Source: Cheilinus undulatus (taxonomy: Eukaryota > Chordata > Actinopteri > Labriformes > Labridae). From it: 64,000 bases of DNA. Numbering within the stretch: the first letter of the stretch is position 1; each line of letters begins with the position of its first letter. Positions 11,643 through 24,810 of this stretch are shown piece after piece. Where the stretch lies: contig NC_054881.1 of NCBI RefSeq assembly GCF_018320785.1, positions 20,646,275 through 20,710,274 of the forward strand. Reading direction: 5' to 3'. The translations under genes were made by a program, and so were the position numbers. The notes beneath the pieces were generated by a model. The model was not told the origin of the DNA. It worked only from the letters and a program-made list of their open reading frames with translations, and did not search any database.

Positions 11643-12620
11643 CGGTGATGGGAATAACGGCGTTAACATAAATGGCGTTACTACTATATTTTTTCAGTAA
11701 CGGTAATCTAACTGATTACTATTTCCACCGTTACAACGCCGTTACCGTTACCGACGGTTAAATGGGTCGCGTTGTAAACTAAAGCTACTCATTAAAGCTC
11801 TTGTCATCCGACTTTGCTCTCAGCCACAGAAGCTGCAAACTGTTTATATTTTTCTTTGGTGAGGGAGGAGGGCGGGACGAGCCAAGCGCATAGGTGAGGA
11901 TGATTGGCTAAGGTAGAGTAAGCCTTCATGGTAAGCTAATCAGAAGCAGTGTTCAATTTACACACGAACCAAACACGCACACACCCAAACTATCAGATGT
12001 GAACTGCAGCAATGGCGAGTCTGGAGAGAAAGTTGGCGTTTTCAAAGTGGAAATACAGACGCTACTTTATTCTTCTTGAGGTAAAAGGCAAGAACGTACA
12101 AGTGAAGTGTAGGCTACATTATGTCCCGGAGTGAAGAGTAGCTGAAATTGCGTTAAAGTGGCAAAAATAGGTGGAAAAAAAGTGGTGGAAAGGGTTTACA
12201 ATTGACAAAAAAAGGGTTTTAAGTTGCAAAAGTATGTTAAAATTGGTGGGAAAAAAGTGATGAAAATGGGTTCAAATTTGACAAAATTGATGTAAGTGGC
12301 AACAGTGTCATTTAAAATATGTTCATAGTTTTTTAAGGCATCTGGAGACCCCCTCTTAGTGTCTTGTGACCCCAAATGGGATCCCGACCCCAGTGTTGAG
12401 AACCCCTGCTCTGTGCAACTAGCCTGTGAAACCTGCTTTGAAAAAAACTAAATTCTTAGACATACTTAAACTAAAAAAAAAAAGTAAGGCAATAGTTACT
12501 TTCCCTGGTAACTAGTTACTTTAATAGTGGAGTAATTCAGTTACTAACTCGGTAACTTTTTGGGAGAAGTAACTAGTAACTATAACTAATTACTTTTTTA
12601 AAGTAACGCCCCCAACACTG
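11643..12620. mobile_element. Non-autonomous hAT transposon with 8-bp target duplication
   Basis: Flanked by perfect 8-bp direct repeats GCGGTGAC at 11635-11642 and 12621-12628, the hallmark of hAT insertion. The ends are imperfect inverted repeats (CGGTGATGGGAATAACG on the left; CAGTGTTGGGGGCGTTAC on the right, read inward). Subterminal repeats of GTAACTAGTTAC and GTTACCGTTACC type are present, as in hAT elements. No transposase frame survives. A CAGTGTTGAGAACCCCTGCTCT-type end at about 12390-12411 suggests another element nested inside. It lies within 200 bp of the putative prion first exon. Confidence 0.9.
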
Positions 12621-12949
12621 GCGGTGACACATAATGTGTACCAAGCTTGTGATATATTTTTGATCAATTGTCTTTAAAAACATAGAGTTTATTATTTCAT
12701 TATGTAGTAGAAATTAGCATACTAGAAGCTAGACCAGCCTCAGCTAGCACAGGTGATGTTTTACACCATCACAAGCTAACTTAAAAACATGGCTGCACTG
12801 ATGACTGTAGCTCATTCAAAATGGTGAAACACCTTTAACATAGGCCAACAAATTGCTAACCTTGCAAAGCAGATGGATGCGCCCGTTTCCTTGTTGAAAC
12901 AAATCCATCTGGTGTGTCAGGTTAACAAATTGCTGCTTGGGGCTGAGAA

Positions 12950-13460
12950 ATGTATCTTTTGGTTTGCTCTTTTGGCTCCCAAAGAGCTCTTCATTTGAGT
13001 TCCAGCTATGTTTGTTTCATCTGCCAATTTTATCAGTGTCATGACAACATTGATATTTGTGCTGGTATTTAAGTCCAACTGTGCTCAATTTTTTGAGTCG
13101 ATGACAGTATGATATTGATATGATATTATTTTGTAAAATATACTGCCGCCTGCTGAAAACACCTTGCGGATCATATGAGATCTGCTCACTGGCTGGGCTG
13201 TATGACACACCTGATATAACACATTAATGTTATACCATCAAGCTTGTGCCCCTAATGTGAGATGTGCCTGCGGAAGTGTGCATAAAAGATCATTCCTGCT
13301 AATCAATCACATAACACACAAGCAACATACATAAAAATAATAAGAGTAATAGTTATAATATTAAACAGCTCTCAATCGGGATCTGGCTTTTCTTGTTCAC
13401 ATAAAAGAGTCAACTCTTTGAACCGGCTCGTTCATGAACGACCCATCACCACCATGCAGT
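12950..13460. repeat. MITE-like repeat
   Basis: Left part has TTTGGCTCCCAAAGAGCTC; right part has AAAGAGTCAACTCTTTGAAC followed by GAACGACCCATCACCACC. A related copy lies at about 37490-37670. Boundaries are approximate and no target duplication was found. Confidence 0.4.
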
Positions 13461-13559
13461 CCCTTTAACTGGGTTGTATTGGGTGGCGTTAAGATTAAAG
13501 TATATGGAAAGAAGGGGACATCGCAGTGGATGAAGAACATGTAGTTATACAAAAAAAGT

Positions 13560-13740
13560 ACGTAAACATTTTATTTTGAGTTGTATGTGAACCGAATTTT
13601 TAAATGTAAAGGTTTTATCAGTGCAGTTTAACTAAAAGTAAAGTTCACCCAACATAAATCTACCAGTAATGATTACTTAAAAAAAACTTTTCCACTACTT
13701 TGACCTAAACAGTTTCAACAAAAAAAAAAAAAAAACTGAG
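13560..13740 (+). repeat. Dispersed AT-rich repeat, second copy in the prion intron
   Basis: The order AGTTTA, CCCAACAT, AGTAATGATTACT, ACTTTGACctaA, GTTTCAACA is shared with 10380-10510 at the same spacing. Likely two copies of one old element; class unknown. Confidence 0.5.
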
Positions 13741-14735
13741 CAGTTTCAATTTCTCTGTTTTTAGAGGGTGCCAATCACAGTGAATGATATTGAATTGTTT
13801 GCTTGAACCCTTTTAGAAACGGTAATCAACAGTACTTTTTCTTGGTCTGAGGTTGCTGTGGTGGCCAGGGCTGAGTGGTACATGAAGTCAGGGAAGAAAA
13901 GTACTGAAACATGGTCATGGCAAAACTAAAAACTAATAAAAGGGATAGAGATTTTGGAAGGATTACCAATAAAGTAATTTTTATGACCAATTATTTGACA
14001 AATTAATAGGTTAGTTTAATAAATAGTTAATAGGTCTGAATATGTGGAATGAGTTGCAGACATTACAGCAGGACAGACAGTACTGGAACAAGAGAAAAGG
14101 AACTGGTAAAAGACAGCGAAAGAGAGGCAAATTAACATACTAGTGCAGAAAGAACAGAATGACAAGATGATGAAACCATGAGATAACAAAGAGAGGGCTG
14201 ACACCAAATCTTTGTTTGTCTTTTTTTTTTTTCAACAAAAAATTAAATCAAAGACTGGTTTGCAAAGGCACATCAATTGCAAAGTTGTTGTCTCAGCTTA
14301 TTTTTGTATTTTGAATTTTTTGAGATTGTAAAGAAATATTTTGACAATGTTACTCATAAATGAGTATATATGCATGTACAATCCTGCACATGACAGAAAC
14401 AGCCAGCGGATGGACACATGAACAGTGTAATACACTTTTAAAATCTAGTTCTTGGTGTAATATCTGTTTGAGCATTTAATGTCAATTTCCTGTTTTAAGT
14501 TATGTTTTATTATAAGACAAATGGAGAAGGGCTGCATGCTGGTTTATGCCTGACACCTCCAAATTACTATAACTGCCCATGAAAATGAAGTGTCTAGGAC
14601 TGCTATTTTTGTATTCTAAGTATCAAAAAGGTTTTAGTATTGTCTGAATTTTGCTAGAAGAATCATATCAACGTTAAGGTTAAAATAATAATAACAATTG
14701 TTTTATAAGGAAAAAACCATCGTGATATTAATTGA

Positions 14736-15211
14736 GTGTCATATCCGGTCGGTCCTGTGATACAAAACGAACATTCAACCGAAGCCTGCGCAGTTCAATC
14801 ATCGCACCGAGCTCGCGGCAGGTCTGAGAACTGCAGCCGTGACGTCACGATTGTAAACGGTAAAGAGCCCGTATGTACTCGCAGCTCTGTCCGGTGCACA
14901 GTGGAAACATGTCGGGGAGGAGAGAGCCCAGCGGAGGAACTGCGTTCGTGAAATGCTCACCTGAGTCTTAAACCGCTTTTCAACCAGGCAGGGCGGACAG
15001 TGACTTTTTTATGCGAGTAAGCAACTGCTTGAGCCTCGTTATTATTTCACGGCTACGGGACAGTGGGGAACGAATGGACGGATAAAGAAACAGCCGGTGC
15101 TTGATCTGAAGAAGCAGCCTAACAGGCAGGCGGCCGGGGCCGGGTACGGAGGGAGAAAGTGGGGGACAGCGTGTGTGCTCTAAACAAGACGGGGTAGCTC
15201 CTTGAAAGGGG
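14736..15211 (+). promoter_or_regulatory. pptc7 promoter and 5' UTR region
   Basis: A GC- and CpG-rich stretch immediately upstream of the pptc7 start codon contrasts with the AT-rich flank. No TATA box is obvious, as expected for a housekeeping CpG-type promoter. The transcription start cannot be placed. Confidence 0.6.
14839..14848. promoter_or_regulatory. Perfect palindromic CRE (GTGACGTCAC)
   Basis: A full-length cAMP response element, extended to a 10-bp palindrome, about 365 bp upstream of the pptc7 ATG and inside the CpG-rich stretch. CREB/ATF factors bind this motif. Function at this gene is inference. Confidence 0.55.
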
Positions 15212-18200
15212 ATGTTATCCGTATTGTCTTATGGCAGACTGGTAGCCAGGGCTGTCCTGGGTGGACTCTCTCAGACGGACGGTCGGGACTACAGCCTCAT
15301 CAGCGCCAGTTATGGTTTCGGTAAGGACTTTCGTAAGGGGATCCTGAAGAAAGGGATGTGCTATGGAGATGATGCCTGCTTCATTGCGCGGCACAGGGCA
15401 GCAGATGTTTTGGGTAAGCTCACAGGAATATAAAACACTGTAACTGTCTTATACATGTATAATGGACATATATGTGCTGAGATGACCTTCAGTTTGCTGG
15501 CCTGCACGTGCAGGGACCCCTCAGATGACAACACAACACCCCCACCCCCATCTAAACAGAGCCTCAACTTTCCTCGCCCTGCTGCTATCACTTTATCCCA
15601 GGTTGATTCCCTTAAACTAGGGAAACAGCTTTGGTCAGTCAGTACTTTGAGTTCAGCTGCAACCGTGTCATTTTGTGATTATAGTGCGATTATGAACCCG
15701 CAGCGGGTAGATTTGAGGTGAGACGCCGAACGACCTTTCACCTAGATGGGCTCCAACTGAACAATACATGGCGCTAATGCTAAATATCACCCAAACCACA
15801 TACTGAGATATAAATACGATTGCTTGTAGGTGGGAGGACCATACAAAGCTGCTATTACAACGTCTCAGACTCGTTACTACAATGTCTTGCAAAGGTCAGA
15901 ATGGTTGAGCATGGAGGCAGCCATGTTGCTAACAGCGTCAGTAGCCTGTTAGCTTAGCGAGTAATAATTGCTTTGTCCTCCTCATTGCTCATGATACAAT
16001 AGGGTTGTCTGAATAATCGTATGGCTTGACATCGGGACGTTGTCTTTCGTTCCCTTTTTGTAATTTGCGGTCTTAAATGATTATACTAACGATATGAAGT
16101 AAAAATAGACAGGTCAATGAAACAAAATCTGCGAAAGCTTCACGTGTTGTCACACATGACAACTAGAATTAGGGAGGCAGAGAAGTCTGCACGAATGAAT
16201 TTAACATAAGGTTCGGCTAATTTCAGGGGACTTCTGCGCTTCATTTCTTTTATTTTAGTTTCTATTAGAGGGAACTTCAACTCAGTTGAAGTTTTCTCGT
16301 GGAGAAAATTAAACGCAAGTTAGAGCATGGCAACAATGCCAAGTGAAAAGTACTTACTATTCCATAAGCATATTTTGTTGTCTATTGATTAAGGTGAAGC
16401 ATACATAAGACAGCCATTGAAGAAATGTGCATATATTCTAACAAAGTGACGTTTATGAACATTGAATGACTGAGCTAATACTGTAGAGCTGCACTATTAT
16501 CTCAACCATATTGTGTCTTTGTTACTTGGTTTTAATGGCCAGTATGGAAAATGTAACTGGGTAATTTACTGTTTTTCTACCTTAGAAATAAAATCCATGA
16601 GAAGAGATGCACCCATAGTGAAAATTAGTGCCATTACTTAAGTTTCAAATAACATTTTAGCTGATAATGATGCTTTTGATCTATTATTTTGCTGTAACAT
16701 TACAATATTAGGTATGCAGCATGTTTTTTTCCTTTTATCAAATTTGCTGATATTCACAAACTAATTTTAACTGATACCGATATTTCAACGTAGTTCATAT
16801 CACAAAATTCAGTCCTTGAAATGCACAATTTAAAGTTTTAGGATGAACAAATAGTCAGTCATTAAAACACACTTTCAATGGTAAAGTTCCCCAGACTACC
16901 AGGGGCCCCATGAGCACCCAATAAACATTATGATAGGCTTAGGTTTTTGCCCAACATTTAATAATCCTGTAATTATAAAAATCTATTCTACAATGGCCTC
17001 ACAATACATACGGTTCTTGTAGCCTGTGAGGGATCCTGCTACAAAACTGTGGTAATTTATGACAGATACGTTGAAAAGAAAGTCGATATTTTTAACAGAG
17101 ATTATTTTGTTTATACAAGATTAATAATACATAATTTTCTAGTGTTTTAAAGTGTTGTTTATATGTTTTATTGTTTTTTCTGTGGACTTTCTTACATAAA
17201 TAAGGTGAGAACAGCAGATGTAGAGGGTCCCTTGCCTGGGTTTGCCTCGGGCCCCAAAATCCGAAAGTCTGCCACTCTCTGTTGGACCAGCCAAAAACTC
17301 AAGTTATTCGTTCATACAGACAGTGTTTGCAGCTGATATAGGCAGACTTTTATTGCATCTCCCTATACAATACCAACATTTTCTCTCATATTTAACATGA
17401 AAATAACCACAGGTGACTTCCTCTGTCTTGTAAAAATCTCTTACTTGATAAAGCAGTTAGGTCTACCAGATGCCAGCATTTATCTGATTGGACAGAACAA
17501 ACTAACACTGGATACTGACATCTGTTAGGCTGGTACTGATAGTGATTAGCTGTAGTTGAGACCAATAACCGATATTTGCAACTCAGAAGCATTTGCAGCT
17601 AAATTGAGCTGTAAGTATGTTATTGTTACAGCATGTCATAGGTTGTAAACCTGTCATTCAGAAAAACTAGACTGCTTCATAAGTAATAACTAAAAACTAA
17701 TGTGCCAATCAGTTTGTATGGCGTCTAGCCCCTCAGAGAGTATTATAGGCGGACATTAGGGAGACTTTGGAGTGAGAACAGAACAAGATGGAGAGACAAT
17801 GTAGCACACTTTTTCACTGAGTAATTTTCTCAGCCATTTTTAAAATGAAGCCCTGGTACAGATAATCAATCAAATACTGGCCTCAATAATTGATCAACCC
17901 TTAATGCTTGTTCATAACACGTTAATTGCACACCTGAGAAATTTGTGACTTAAGTTGGATGATTTATTATTCTGTAGCTTTAATCATTTCCTTTCCACAT
18001 TGTCAACCATTAAGTCAAACCACTCTGTTTGACAAATTAAACTTTGTTTCTGAAATTTCTCTGCACTAGTGTGTTTGAAAAATGGAAGTGATAGGGGAGT
18101 ATTAGACAACACTGACATGGACATATGAAACCGTAAGACCTCTTTCAGAATCAAAATCTTGTTGCATTGCCAAATGCATTTACACATACAAGGAATATGA

Positions 18201-21200
18201 CTTGGAGTTTTGGTGCAATAATTAACAGCGTTGAAGAATTAATAGGTAACAGGTTTAACAAGAGCAGCTCTTCCTCTGACAGACACTCTAAAAGAACTAG
18301 ATAAAATATAAATTCAACATGGCCTCTAGAAAAATTAAAGTGGTCAGCATTAATCCATCAATTGTGATTAATTAAGAGTCAAAATTTGTACATTGTTTTT
18401 TATTAATTGCATGCTTTATTGTCACCTTCAACAAAGTTTCATTTATTGAAAAAGAATGACTAAAATAAACACAATGTTACCTGCAACTTTGTCCTGATAG
18501 ATATAGCAGCAGAAATATTTAGAGGTATAGCTCACAGATAATGGTATTATAAGTAGGTATGCACTGTATCTCTAATTATTTGTTTATATGCACCATGTTA
18601 TAGGTGACGTGTTATTTTATTAGGTGTTTTTAAAGCTATTTTTCACTCAAACAGATATCAGGTTTGATATAGCTAACATCAGACTTCTTGTGTGCAAATC
18701 TGGACCCTGAAAGTGTTTGTCATTATGCCTTGAAAAGTGTTAGAAATGATGAATAAATCAATAGCAAAGATGCTTATTAATTCTCTGTTCATTCCTCAAT
18801 TATTGCACCTCAATAATCGCTTAATACTTGTAATAACCATGTATGGAAATGTCATTAGCAGATGTAAAAAACAATCTTAAAGCTGTTTTCGGTTTAAACC
18901 ACCAGGTGTTGCGGACGGCGTTGGTGGTTGGCGTGACTATGGCGTCGACCCATCTCAGTTCTCGGCCACCTTAATGAGAACCTGTGAGCGTCTGGTGAAG
19001 GAGGGACGCTTCACTCCCAGTAATCCAGTCGGTATTCTGACCTCTGGCTACTACGAGCTTCTGCAAAACAAAGTTCCCCTGCTAGGTGAGTACAGACACT
19101 GATGAAGCACTGAGCTGCACATGCACTTAGTTATGGAATGAGTCATGTTTCCCATGCGAACAGCCATACTCTGAGAAATAAACACATAGCTGCAGGATGA
19201 GTCAGACTCGAGTAGTGACTTTGCTAAGCTGGATCCACAACATAAATTATTACTGTAACCTGTCTCTGTTTAATCTCAAGTTTATTGTTGTCAAACATGG
19301 CAGTAAGGTGCATGTAAGGATGGAGGAGTTCAGTAAGACAATAGTCCTATTTTAATCCTTTAAACATGCCCTGAACATTGGCTTCACCTGGTGTATCATT
19401 TTGTGTGTGGGCTGTTAGTAACCACTGATTTAGGCTTTGACCTGCATCCCACTTCGTGATGTAATGCCTGTGAGGTAACTAACTAACTGAATAAGGCTGA
19501 GTTTTGCTATGGCACTTGAAAGTTGAGCTTCTGTGACCTTGTGAGACTAAACATGCTGGATGAACATTTTAACCTCATACCAAACTGCAGAAAGGTCAAG
19601 AGTCCATCTTTAGCCACCACTGTAGACAAGCTTAAAAGTTTTTTTAAAAGTGTGCACATGACATACATGTGACCAGGGTCGCATATCTTCAGGGTCTCGG
19701 TATCCCTGACACGCAGCCAGCACGGCTTCTAAATGCTAACCTCCACCCTCCTGTCATGATGTTTGTCAAATGGCCTACTTTTTTTTGGAATGCTGTGATG
19801 AGGTCTGTATTTGACCTTCACCACTGAAGGTTACTCAGACTGATAGCACTTAGAGCTGCCAGCACTGACGATCTGGGACAAACACTGGCTGTGACCTCTG
19901 GGTTTGTTTTCACTTGCTTTTCTTCTGCGAGGCCACAGAAAACTTGCATAATAATGTCACACACCTTTTGTGGAAGGTGCACACACTGATGTACTGGTTA
20001 AGCAACATTCTTTAGAAGGTGAAATGAAGCAGGAATTAAACTTGACCTCCTTTTCATTTTTTTTATTTGTCATTTCTCTGGTTTCCCCCTCTACATATGC
20101 CCTTAACTTGATATTTTCTCTGTTCATAGGGAGCAGCACAGCCTGTATCGTGGTCCTGGATCGACGGAGTCACCGACTACACACATGCAATCTCGGGGAC
20201 TCCGGCTTCCTGGTGGTTCGAGGAGGAGAGGTGGTTCATCGCTCAGACGAGCAGCAGCACTATTTTAATACGCCCTTCCAGCTGTCGATCGCTCCTCCGG
20301 GAGCTGAAGGGGTAGTGCTCAGTGACAGGTCAGTATTCCTTGGCATAAGAAGGAATTATTTCATTCCTCACACTAAAAGAGGTTTCATGTTAGCTTTACA
20401 ACACAAAACAATGAAAAATTTAAAATAAATAGACTTTTAAAAGTACAAAGGTGTATTCTGACATCTCTTAAAGGTAAAAAAGTAGAAATTATATGTTAAT
20501 TTTCAATTAAAAAAAGTCAAATTATAGGGCTTATTAAGTGATAAATAGACAAAAAATTAAACCAAAACTTGTGGAATTTAAAAAATGGTGAGTTTTGAAT
20601 TCATAAACCAAAAATTTCAAGTTTACAAGGAACAAAAATCAAACAGTAGTTGCTTTAGAGCCATCTCTTTGATGATGTGTGTTGTTTTCTGCTAAGCAGC
20701 CCCAGTAATATTGTGATGACACTGGAATAAAATCTGCGGTATTTCTTATTGCTTAGTCTCAGGTAAAAAGCAACATTTAAAAAGGTGTTCACTTGCAGTA
20801 CTTGTGCAAAAGCTAGTCTTCAACAGATACGTTTATTGACCATGCACTAGAACATACAGAGATAGTGAGCACTTTAACATTTTTATTTCAGCTGTACACT
20901 GAGGTATTTGACTGAACTATGATAAACCACATCAGTGATGGTGTAATTTCTAACATTTGCACCAAACTGATAAAAAAATCTGCATTTTATGACTTAGCTA
21001 GCTCAAACGGACATCTGCTTTGAAAAATCTTCCCTGAAAAGGTGGTGCTTAGAATGTTACTGCTCCTAACTGACCTTACCATTCAGAGACCACTCCCATC
21101 CTCTCCTACCTTAGCCTGCACTGCTTCGGCTCTGAGAGCTCCGGTTTTAGTAACACCGATGCTGGAGCCAACGGCCCAAACAGGCAGTGCTCAGGACCAC

Positions 21201-24200
21201 CACGGTCCGCCACTACTCCACAGCCTGCTTCAGGGGAAAAATTCTCAAACCTCAAAAGATCGCTCTGCAGCAGCAGTGCCGCAGGACTCTGTGTCACTTT
21301 CTGGCAAGGGGAGACACTGTAACTTCCGCATCATTTGGAAAACCCGGCTCTTTAAAAAGTACCAAACTGCTCACTTTCTGTGCATTATTTTGAAATCTTG
21401 AAGTGGCAGAGTTAGCTCTGAGCTGGTGGTTCACTTAGACTTTAAAGACAGTATTTGCAGAATAAACAAAACATGCTTTGGTGTCACACTTATGACTAAA
21501 CTTGGCAACATCTTCACCGAGCTGCCTTTACCTGACCTCTTCAGAAGTCGCCCACAGAGAAGATGCTCATATTTTTGTTTGCAGATTTGGTTGATCGATT
21601 CAACATTTCTGTAATGAAAAAGGTCTCATCACATCTTTTCCGATAATGGGGGCAAAGACTACTGAAAGCATTTAGCCATTAAACAAAATATTTTAAAGCA
21701 ATTAACACAGCCCCAGAGCTATATCTTAACTCAAACTCACCACATCTAAAGAGTTGAACATGTCTTAAGGCCAGGTGGAACTTAAAAATCTAACAACATT
21801 ATTATGCAAGTAAATCTCTATATAGATGTGCCTTATATAGACTGTTAAGAGTTCTTTAGAACTCTAGCTCCAATTCCTAGCTGTAATGATAGAGTTATTC
21901 TAATCTGTGGGACAACCGGAAGCACTTAACTTTATTAATATTGCCTATTAAACTTAAGTCATCCTCCTTCCTACACACATAAATGTGTGACGGATTACTC
22001 CCCTATGATGCAACAGTTCAAACACAGGACATACAATTTACCAGCATGCACTGCATACAGGTCAGCCGGGCAACCCTGATAGGTGTCACAATGTGATTCT
22101 CACAATGGCAGCCTGATTAACAAGATAAACCTTTATAATCCATTCAAAGCCGTCTGGAAGTCCTGTTTTGAATTGAATCTTGTCTGGTGCAAAGCAAAGT
22201 TTAATAGTTAGCCCCTAAACCACCACATGCTCCCTTCAGAGAAACATTAAACGCTTTTTAATGCCCCCTAAAAATAAAACCTTCTAGAGAAGCTGCAGGT
22301 CTAGAGTTAAAGGCTCCCAGGAAATAAACATGAGTTTGAGGTATGGTGCCAAAGAAACAGCCGGTCTTTTCTGCGTCTGGCAAGGACACAGAGGGCAGGT
22401 TGCTTCCTGGTCAGCCGTCAGATTTAACGCCCACGCCACGTCCACCCTCAACACTTGGCAGAGTGACCGTTGGCCTTCTAAATTCCATAATGGAAACTGT
22501 TGACAGCAGCTCAGGCGCTGCGTGCTCCTGCGTGTGACTGATCCTGATGTGCCCATGTGTTTTTCCTTCAGTCCTGAAGCTGCAGACAGCTCCTCCTTCG
22601 ACGTACAACTTGGTGACATTATCCTGACAGCGACTGATGGCCTCTTTGACAACATGCCAGACTACATGATCCTGCAGGAGCTGCAAAAACTAAAGGTGTC
22701 ACATCTGGATATGAGCTCATTTGTGCTATAGTCTAACTGTATATTTTTATAAAGTAATCATGTGTGCAGAAAATATACACTTTTCTTTTAAAATTATTTC
22801 TGTTTTGCTCATTTCAGACTGCAAACTACGACAGCATCCTGCAAACTGCACAGAGTATTGCGAAGCAAGCTCACGACCTTGCCTATGATCCCAACTATAT
22901 GTCCCCTTTTGCACAGTTTGCCTGTGACAATGGCCTGAATGTAAGAGGTATGTATTAAGGATTTTTGAATGCTGTATTGACACTTTTAAACTGCTTAAAA
23001 GGTGTTTTAAAAGAAGAAGTCAAGATGGCACACATCAATAGTTTTTTTTTCTTCATAGCTAGATTTTTATAATCTCTTGGTAATTTAAACAGCAATTCCT
23101 CAAGTTTTAGTAGAATTTTTTACCTAAAGCACAATACTATTGGCATGGTATCAGTATTGATAGATATAAGCTTAAAAAGTAAAATAACTGTATTAGCAGA
23201 TATGAACATTTCTGCTGATATTTACAACCATCATGTTGGCTAAAAAAATCTGCCTGTGTCATCTGTAAATATTGGCTGTAAATCAAATATATCAGTGAAT
23301 TTTTAGGCTGGACCAACAGACCTATGTCAGGTGAAGTCTTAATTCATCATCATTCACACTTAAACTGTGTTTTATGGACTAAAATGTGCTAATTTGTTCG
23401 TTCTTAAACTTCGTTATTGGCTAAAATTGATTTGCAAATATCAGCATTTTGGATATCAGCAAAAATCTAATATCACTTATCCCTTTAAATTGGTAAAATG
23501 TACAACTGTAACATTAGTATAGGTGGTTTTCTAGGGTGCCACTTACTCAAGGAGGCCCACTGTGAGCCATATACATTTTGAATTAACTCAGAAACTTGAA
23601 ACAACTACCAGGCTGTCTACTTCCCCACTCCTCTCTCAGCTTGGCTTGACTCAGATTCTCTTTGCACAAGAGAAATTCTTTTGTTTTTATTTTTATTAAC
23701 AATAACAGTTTAAAAATGGTGTGTATATTGGTATTTGTATGGGCTTACATGAGTTTGGAAATATCAGCATATCAGATATCTGAAAAACTATATTGTGTAT
23801 TCCTTGAAAAAAAGTGGTCTGAGGATTTAGTTTGTCAGTACTGTCAACTTTAAAAATAAAATATGTTATATTGCAGGGGTGTCAAACTCACTCATAGCAG
23901 GGGCCGGATTCTAAATTAGGTCTAACCTGAAAGCCAAACAGTGCCAACATTTAACCACAAACCTAACAACCCCATTTCATCAGTAATGAATTAGAGAGGG
24001 AAAAAAACTTAGCCATGATGAGAAATTATTTTGAATTATTTAATAGAGTCAAAATGACAAAATTAAAGGCTTAAAAATCTGTGATAAAAAGTCAAACTTA
24101 TTAGTTCAAATGGTAAAACTGTGAATCTAAAAGGTCAAATTATGAAATAAAGTCAAAATCATATGTTTAAGTTATTGTGAGATGCAAGATTGAAAATATT

Positions 24201-24810
24201 AAATGAAAACAGGACTTTTTATCTAATTATTTTTACTTTTTCGATATATTATGTCTTAAAAAGACTATTTTGAATCATCAAGGTAAAGTTTACATTTTTA
24301 TACTGGAGGAAATCTGCAAACTTCATACTGGTGGGCCAGTAATTTTAAAAAATATGATATGATCTTGTGGGCTGGGTACAGCTATACCATGAGCCAAATT
24401 TGGCCCCTACTGGCCTTGAATTTGACACCTCTATTGTATTGTCCTAAAGCATCAGTATATTTTGATATAAAAGCTTTTGACAACCCTATTACAGACAATA
24501 TATAACTGTTGGTTTGTTAGTGGCACAAAGAGACAAAGGGTATTAGCAAACACAGTGTTGATTTGGGCTAAAGGACCTGTATGAAGAATAACAGGTTATT
24601 TTTCTGGGTTGGAGCTAAATAAATAAGAAAATCTTATTGTCCCAGCATGCTTTGCCACTGAATTTCAAATGCAAAATGCCCAGACCTACTTTACATGACC
24701 TGCTGCCAAGTTTTGGCAAAGTTAGTCACACTCTTGTCTTCTTTTCTGCAGGAGGGAAACCTGACGACATCACGGTGCTGCTGTCCATTGTGGCCGAATA
24801 CACAGACTAA
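15212..24810 (+). CDS. pptc7: Protein phosphatase PTC7 homolog, mitochondrial PP2C
   Basis: Mn/Mg-dependent serine/threonine phosphatase of the PPM (PP2C) family, acting in mitochondria and linked in vertebrates and yeast to coenzyme Q synthesis and control of mitophagy receptors. Six coding exons: 15212-15413, 18906-19085, 20130-20328, 22572-22695, 22818-22947, 24752-24810. All junctions are GT-AG and in phase, giving 297 residues, close to the vertebrate protein. Metal-binding motifs are intact: ADGVGGW (Asp71), LGDSG (Asp151), ATDGLFD (Asp216) and KPDDITV (Asp283/284). The start [19 protein letters not shown] matches the family N-terminus, which carries the mitochondrial targeting sequence. 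Intron 1 is 3.5 kb. Intron 3 holds a possible alternative terminal exon and intron 5 a hAT MITE. The 3' UTR follows to about 27.05 kb. Confidence 0.97.
21115..21322 (+). other. Candidate alternative terminal exon of pptc7 (intron 3)
   Basis: A GC-rich patch in an AT-rich intron, preceded by a strong pyrimidine tract and TTAG acceptor (21101-21114). Joined to exon 3 it stays in frame: the split codon still gives Ser194 (AG|C), followed by 68 new residues, a stop at 21320-21322 and an AATAAA at 21461-21466. The product would lack Asp216 and the C-terminal catalytic part. There is no homology support; a chance open frame of this length is quite possible. Confidence 0.25.
23874..24433. mobile_element. 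Non-autonomous hAT MITE in pptc7 intron 5
   Basis: Ends are inverted repeats CAGGGGTGTCAAACTCA and (complement) TAGAGGTGTCAAATTCA. Flanks TTATATTG (23866-23873) and TTGTATTG (24434-24441) match at 7 of 8 bases, fitting an 8-bp hAT target duplication. The 560-bp interior is AT-rich and without coding capacity. Confidence 0.8.

Larger units (their letters stand above)
12629..14735. other. Intergenic between the divergent prion and pptc7 genes
   Basis: No gene seen. Contents: MITE-like sequence with CTCTTTGGCTCCCAAAGAGCTC and GAACGA-type motifs (about 12950-13460), a repeat at 13560-13740 that matches 10380-10510, and plain AT-rich DNA from 13800 to 14700. Confidence 0.5.

Noticed and set aside
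22343-22537. Open frame just upstream of pptc7 exon 4
   Set aside because: Intronic; it does not join in phase and resembles nothing.
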